A stretch of DNA of 64,000 nt from Actinacidiphila acididurans (GTDB taxonomy: Bacteria > Actinomycetota > Actinomycetes > Streptomycetales > Streptomycetaceae), in contig NZ_JADKYB010000025.1 of the NCBI RefSeq assembly GCF_016918855.1, positions 85,677-149,676 on the forward strand, in the 5' to 3' direction. Below the pieces are notes generated by a model, which saw nothing but the letters and a program-made list of their open reading frames with translations, was not told the DNA's origin and did not search any database. The first letter of the stretch is position 1, and each line of letters opens with the position of its first letter. Both the position numbers and the translations under genes were made by a program. This document shows positions 60,128 through 64,000 of the stretch, piece by piece.

Positions 60128-62500
60128 CTAGCGAACCGCTTCCCGTGCCGCCTCGGTGAGGCTCCGCTGGAGGCGGCGGGCCGCGTCGATGTGGTCGCCG
60201 GTCCAGATGATGCGGACGGCGGTGGCGGTGGCCTGGCCGCGGTCGTCGTGCAGGTCGCGACGTACGGCCTCGACCAGGCGGCCGTCGGCGGCGAGGTCGT
60301 GGTCGAGTTGCGGGGGTACGGGGCCGGCGCCGTCCAGGCCGGCGGCCAGGCGGTGGTACCAGCCGGAGACGCGGTCGGCCGCGCGCAGGAGTTCGGTGCG
60401 GGCGGCGGCCCGTTCGTGGTCGCTGTGGTGGCCGTCGCCGGCCCGCTCCCACATGCCGAGGACGGCGTCGGCGGCCAGTCGTAGTCCGACCACTCCGGTG
60501 ACCAGGGTGGACACCTCGGCGAGCGGGACCGGCTTGGCGCCGCGTTCGGAGAGGTAGCCGCGGAAGGCGTCGTCCAGGCGGCGGGCCGCGGCGGCGGCGC
60601 GGCGGCCCTCGGCGAGCGGGACGGCGGCCGGGTCGGGGCCGGCGGTGCAGCAGCCGACCGCGTACTCCACGGCGCCGGCCAGGTAGTCGGCGGCGTCCGC
60701 GTACGCCTCGGACATGGCCTTGCCCATGGCGCCGGCCGCCCCGCGCGGCCAGAAGAACAGGCCGACCACCACGCTGACCGCGCAGCCCAGGGCGATGTCC
60801 TCGATCCGGAACAGGCCGACCCGCCACCCTGTGGTCTGGCCGATGTTGAACAGGACCACCAGGGTGACGGTGAAGGCCGCCTGGCCGGCGGCGAAGGAGA
60901 TCGCGGCCGGGGCGACGCCCGCTATCAGGATGGCGAGCGGCAGCAGGAACCACAGCAGGGTCCCGTCGTGGCCGATGAGTTCGAGCAGTCCGCTGCCGAT
61001 CACGACGCCGACCGCGGTGCCGGCCATGCCGCGCAGCGCGTTCTGACCGGTGTTCAGGGCGTTGGAACGCAGGACGGAAAGGGCGCCGAGGACCACCCAG
61101 AAGGAGTGCTGGAGGCTGACGAGATCGGTGGCGGCGACCGCGAGGCCGAGCCCGGCGGCGCCGCGCACGCTGTTGTGCAGCCACACCGAGTGCAGGTCCA
61201 GGTGGCCGGCGGCGCGCTCGGTGGCCGAGGCGAGCGGGCGGGCGAGGCCGCCGGGTTCGCGGCCCAGCAGTTGTTCCGCCCAGCCGCGGCGCTCGGCGGC
61301 GGCGAGCAGGTCGACGTTCGCCGCGATCTGCATGACGGCGAAGCTGAGTTCCTGGGCGCGGAAGGAGACGTCGAGCGAGCTGAGGAATTCGCCGACTTCG
61401 CGGTCCTCGCCGTTGTGCTCGCCCTTGCCGGGGCCGCTGTACAGGTCGTCGCGGCCGCGGGCGGTACGGAAGACCGGCAGCCGGTTGGTGGCCTCGTCCT
61501 CCATCGCGTCAAGGGCCTTGTGGAGGGCGTTCATGGCGACGCGGAGCTGTCCGGTGTCGCCGCGGGGCCGGTCCAGGAGTTCGGCGGCCTGGTCGAGGGC
61601 GGCGGCCGCGGCGGCCTTGACGGCGAGCGGTTCGACGGCCGGGCCGGTACCGGGCTGCGGCGGCGGGGCGCTCAGGCCCACCACCGAGGTCAGCCAGGTG
61701 AGTTCGTCGACCAGCCGGACCAGGGCACGGGCGCCGGTGGACAGGCCCGTGGGGCGGTACGGGGTGGCGTGGAAGGCCCGCCGGAGCCGGTCGGTGGCCT
61801 GCTGGGCGGCGTCCGCCGCGGCCAGGCAGGCGTCGTGGCCGGGTGCGCCGGGGCCGCCGCGGGCGTGGGCGGCGTCCAGGCGCAGGCGTGCGGCCACTGC
61901 CCTGCACACGGCGGCGGCCGGGGCGCTCAGCGGGTCGGTGTCCGGGCGCGGCCACAGCAGGACGACGGCGAGCGTCGAGGCACCGGCGGCGATGCCCGCC
62001 CCGGCGAGGCGGTCGGGCAGTGCGGAGGCGCCGCCGGGCAGTGAGACCGGCAGGATGTACGCGAGCAGCAGGGCGGTGGTGGAGCCGGCCAGTACGGAAC
62101 TGACGATGCCGGAGAAGAGGACCAGCAGGCCGACCAGCACCATGGTGAGGATGCCGAGCCAGGCCGGGCGGGCGACGATGGTGCCCAGGCTGATCAGTGC
62201 GGCCCAGGCGACGGCGAGGGCGACATGGGCGCGCACCCGTTGCACGAGCGGGCCGCCGTAGTCGACCAGCAGCAGCATCGAGAACGACCCGAAGGCCGCG
62301 AACGTCGCTATCGCCGGCGAGCCGATCACCTGGCTGCACAACGCGAACGTCCCCGCCATCACGATCGCGCCCCGGCCGGCCCGCCGCGTCGCGTTCAGCC
62401 CGGGGTCCCGCGCCCGCAGCGCACTCACGCTGCGCTCGGCGAGCCCCCGAATGGGCCGCCCCCGCCCTGCGGGCCTCCAGGTGTGCGCCGGCGTTTGCAT
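60128..62500 (-). CDS. FUSC-family membrane protein
   Basis: 790 residues, ATG 62500. Two blocks of about six membrane segments (roughly 45-185 and 435-590) frame a soluble middle; an Arg-containing WPRP motif ends the first block and FWPRG the second. This doubled layout matches FUSC/aromatic-acid exporter-like proteins (AaeB, YccS). No partner membrane-fusion gene is present, as expected in Gram-positives. Transport role is inferred from the family. Confidence 0.9.
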   Translation of the reverse strand: MQTPAHTWRPAGRGRPIRGLAERSVSALRARDPGLNATRRAGRGAIVMAGTFALCSQVIGSPAIATFAAFGSFSMLLLVDYGGPLVQRVRAHVALAVAWAALISLGTIVARPAWLGILTMVLVGLLVLFSGIVSSVLAGSTTALLLAYILPVSLPGGASALPDRLAGAGIAAGASTLAVVLLWPRPDTDPLSAPAAAVCRAVAARLRLDAAHARGGPGAPGHDACLAAADAAQQATDRLRRAFHATPYRPTGLSTGARALVRLVDELTWLTSVVGLSAPPPQPGTGPAVEPLAVKAAAAAALDQAAELLDRPRGDTGQLRVAMNALHKALDAMEDEATNRLPVFRTARGRDDLYSGPGKGEHNGEDREVGEFLSSLDVSFRAQELSFAVMQIAANVDLLAAAERRGWAEQLLGREPGGLARPLASATERAAGHLDLHSVWLHNSVRGAAGLGLAVAATDLVSLQHSFWVVLGALSVLRSNALNTGQNALRGMAGTAVGVVIGSGLLELIGHDGTLLWFLLPLAILIAGVAPAAISFAAGQAAFTVTLVVLFNIGQTTGWRVGLFRIEDIALGCAVSVVVGLFFWPRGAAGAMGKAMSEAYADAADYLAGAVEYAVGCCTAGPDPAAVPLAEGRRAAAAARRLDDAFRGYLSERGAKPVPLAEVSTLVTGVVGLRLAADAVLGMWERAGDGHHSDHERAAARTELLRAADRVSGWYHRLAAGLDGAGPVPPQLDHDLAADGRLVEAVRRDLHDDRGQATATAVRIIWTGDHIDAARRLQRSLTEAAREAVR

Positions 62501-62576
62501 GGGGTTGAGTATGGCGTGAAGTCGGGGGCGAGTTGAACGCCGGGGGCGGCTTCGCCCCGGGCGCGGGCGTTACCGG

Positions 62577-62825
62577 CCCGGAGGGGTGGTTCCCTCGTCT
62601 CCGGACCACCTGTTGGTGGGTGGTTTCTCGCGCCCGCGCGGCGCCAGCCGCATATCAGGCACAGCCCCGCGCCCCTTCGGGGCGCTCCCGGCGAACCCCC
62701 GTTGCCGATCCGGCGCCGTCTGCACCGGGGTTCCCGAACCACCGACGGGTGAGTGGTCTTCGCGCCCACGCGGCGCCAGCCGCATGTCGAGCACAGCCCC
62801 GCGCCCCTGCGGGGCGCTCCCGGCA
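62577..62825 (-). repeat. Two long-form intergenic repeats
   Basis: Copies at about 62577-62694 (complete) and 62736-62825 (shorter tail), same orientation. On the minus strand each reads GGGGCGCGGGGC, CTGATATGCGGCTGGCGCCG and CGGGCGCGAGAA, then in the complete copy the tail AACAGGTGGTCCGGAGACGA shared with the short form. The rest of 62501-62867 holds no gene. Confidence 0.88.
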
Positions 62826-62867
62826 GAGGTGGGGTTCCGGTTGGGGGGCGCCGCGTTCAGGGCGGGT

Positions 62868-63644
62868 TCAGGGCCGGGCGAAGCATCCGTCGAGGAAGGG
62901 CCGCACGACCGGCAGGGTGAGGTCGGTGCGCAGGAATGTGTCGAAGTGGCCGCAGTCGGGGAGTTCGGCGAGGCGGGCGCGGCTCAGGCGGTCGGCGGTG
63001 TGCCGGATGGCGGGGAGTTGTGGGTCCCGCTCACCGGCGAGGAGCAGCACGGGTACGGACGAGCCTTCGACCGCATCCAGGACGCCCTCGCGGTGGTCGA
63101 CGGCCGTCGTCAGCGCGGCCAGGGCGTACGGGTCGGCTGCCGCCATGGCCGTACGCATCCAGTCGGGCAGCGTCCCCTGGCGTTCCAGCAGCCCGATGAA
63201 GGGGGCGGTGCCCTGGGTGCGGAAGAGTTCCGCTTCCTTCTCCGTCTCGGCCGGGTCGGCGGCGACGCGGTCGGCGTGGGCGCCGCCCACGACCAGGCCG
63301 GCGAGCCGCTCCGGACGGCGGGCCAGCAGGTGCAGGCCGATGATGCCGCCCAGGGAGGCGCCCCACAGGGCCGCACGGTCGATGGCCAGCGCGTCCAGTA
63401 CGGCGATCACGTCGTCGACCTGACGGTCGATCCGGTAGCTGTCCGCGTCGTGGGGGCGGTCGCTTTCGCCGTGGCCGAGGGTGTCGATCAGGACGAGCCG
63501 ATGCCTGTCGGCGAGGGCTGACACGTGGCCGGCCGAGCGCCAGGTGGTGCGGTCGCCGAAGAAGCCGTGGAGTAGGACCAGGGGTGGGCCGGCGCCTTCC
63601 GTTTCGAAGGCGATCCGTAATCCGTCGCGGCTCGTGGTTTTCAT
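62868..63644 (-). CDS. Alpha/beta hydrolase
   Basis: 258 residues from ATG 63644 (MKTTSRDGLRIAFETEGAGP). Motifs: oxyanion LLHGFFGDRTTW, nucleophile elbow WGASLGG, acid in LLLAGERDPQLP, and His in LPDCGHFDTF. The triad is complete. Ester or C-C bond hydrolysis is possible; the substrate is unknown. The gene is isolated and bracketed on both sides by same-orientation long-form repeats. Confidence 0.92.
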   Translation of the reverse strand: MKTTSRDGLRIAFETEGAGPPLVLLHGFFGDRTTWRSAGHVSALADRHRLVLIDTLGHGESDRPHDADSYRIDRQVDDVIAVLDALAIDRAALWGASLGGIIGLHLLARRPERLAGLVVGGAHADRVAADPAETEKEAELFRTQGTAPFIGLLERQGTLPDWMRTAMAAADPYALAALTTAVDHREGVLDAVEGSSVPVLLLAGERDPQLPAIRHTADRLSRARLAELPDCGHFDTFLRTDLTLPVVRPFLDGCFARP

Positions 63645-63749
63645 GGGGCGAGGGTGGTGGGGCGGGGAGCCGGCGTGCAACCGAATTGGGGGCGGCCGGG
63701 CGCTTGGGAGTACGGCACGCTTCCCGTTCCGGGCGCGGGCCATTTCCGA

Positions 63750-63969
63750 CCCGGAGGGGTGGTTTCCCCCGTCTCCGGACCACCTGTCGGTGGGTGGTTT
63801 CTCGCGCCCGCGCGGCGCCAGCCGCATATCAGGCGCAGCCCCGCGCCCCTTTGGGGCGCTCCCGGCGAACCCTGTTGCCAATCCCGCGGGCCGGTGGTTC
63901 TCGCGCCCACGCGGCGCCAGCCGCAGATCAAGCACAGCACCGCGCCACTTGGTTTCCCCGGCGAACCCC
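63750..63969 (-). repeat. Two further long-form intergenic repeats
   Basis: Copies at about 63750-63868 (complete) and 63891-63969 (degenerate), oriented like those on the other side of the hydrolase gene. The remaining sequence from 63645 to the window end shows no gene of its own, only frames through the repeats. Confidence 0.85.
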
Positions 63970-64000
63970 GTTCCCAATCCGGCGTCGTTTGCCCCGGGCC

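Noticed and set aside
62868..63977. 369-codon version of the alpha/beta hydrolase with an N-terminal extension
   Set aside because: The extra 111 residues (DMRLAPRGRE repeats) are translation of intergenic repeats; the family-like start is ATG 63644.

Overview
The window is high-GC actinobacterial chromosome, almost certainly Streptomyces or a close relative. Evidence: strong third-position GC, frequent GTG starts, a Pup-proteasome locus (dop, arc), mycothiol synthesis (mshC), a chaplin, a GylR-controlled glycerol operon and WhiJ/DUF397 regulators. Gene order from the proteasome genes through metH, gylR-glpFKD, PAC2, mshC and the DUF3090 group to the chaplin resembles the conserved Streptomyces core.

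Left part (1-21800): dop (cut by the window edge) and arc read leftward. Then come a ferredoxin, a secreted protein, trmI, a membrane site-2 protease, a RecB-type Fe-S nuclease with an orphan response regulator, two tandem oligopeptide-binding lipoproteins, a HAD phosphatase and metH. Divergent from metH are gylR and glpF-glpK-glpD; two copies of one GylR-type operator are visible, upstream of gylR and of glpF.

Middle (21800-31600): a lincosamide-nucleotidyltransferase-like gene, a FadR-type GntR regulator, and a seven-gene leftward operon for non-phosphorylating L-fucose (or related sugar) uptake and oxidation: fuconate dehydratase, SDR, three ABC transporter parts, aldose dehydrogenase and lactonase. 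A motif around ATCCGATGT sits on the promoters of both the regulator and the operon, and occurs three times in tandem after glpD. The transporter ATPase carries a piece of a Streptomyces intergenic repeat in frame in its linker.

Right core (31850-46290): PAC2 protein, mshC, SCO1664-family and DUF3090 proteins, histidine phosphatase, an F420-type oxidoreductase, an aldo/keto reductase, a large RecD2-like protein with ruined ATPase motifs, DUF5703, chpH, an M20 peptidase and tRNA-Leu(GAG).

Accessory right end (46300-64000): an operon of a two-domain glycosyltransferase and a radical SAM enzyme; a secreted TNT-type NADase; a lipoprotein; unrecognised small genes; a decayed NB-ARC/TPR gene next to a small protein with an amyloid-signalling-like tail; a WhiJ-type set (XRE, two nearly identical DUF397 genes, SRPBCC, HATPase); a FUSC membrane protein; and an alpha/beta hydrolase bracketed by long repeats. 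Two length forms of one intergenic repeat recur through the window. No CRISPR array, rRNA, insertion sequence or integrase was seen.
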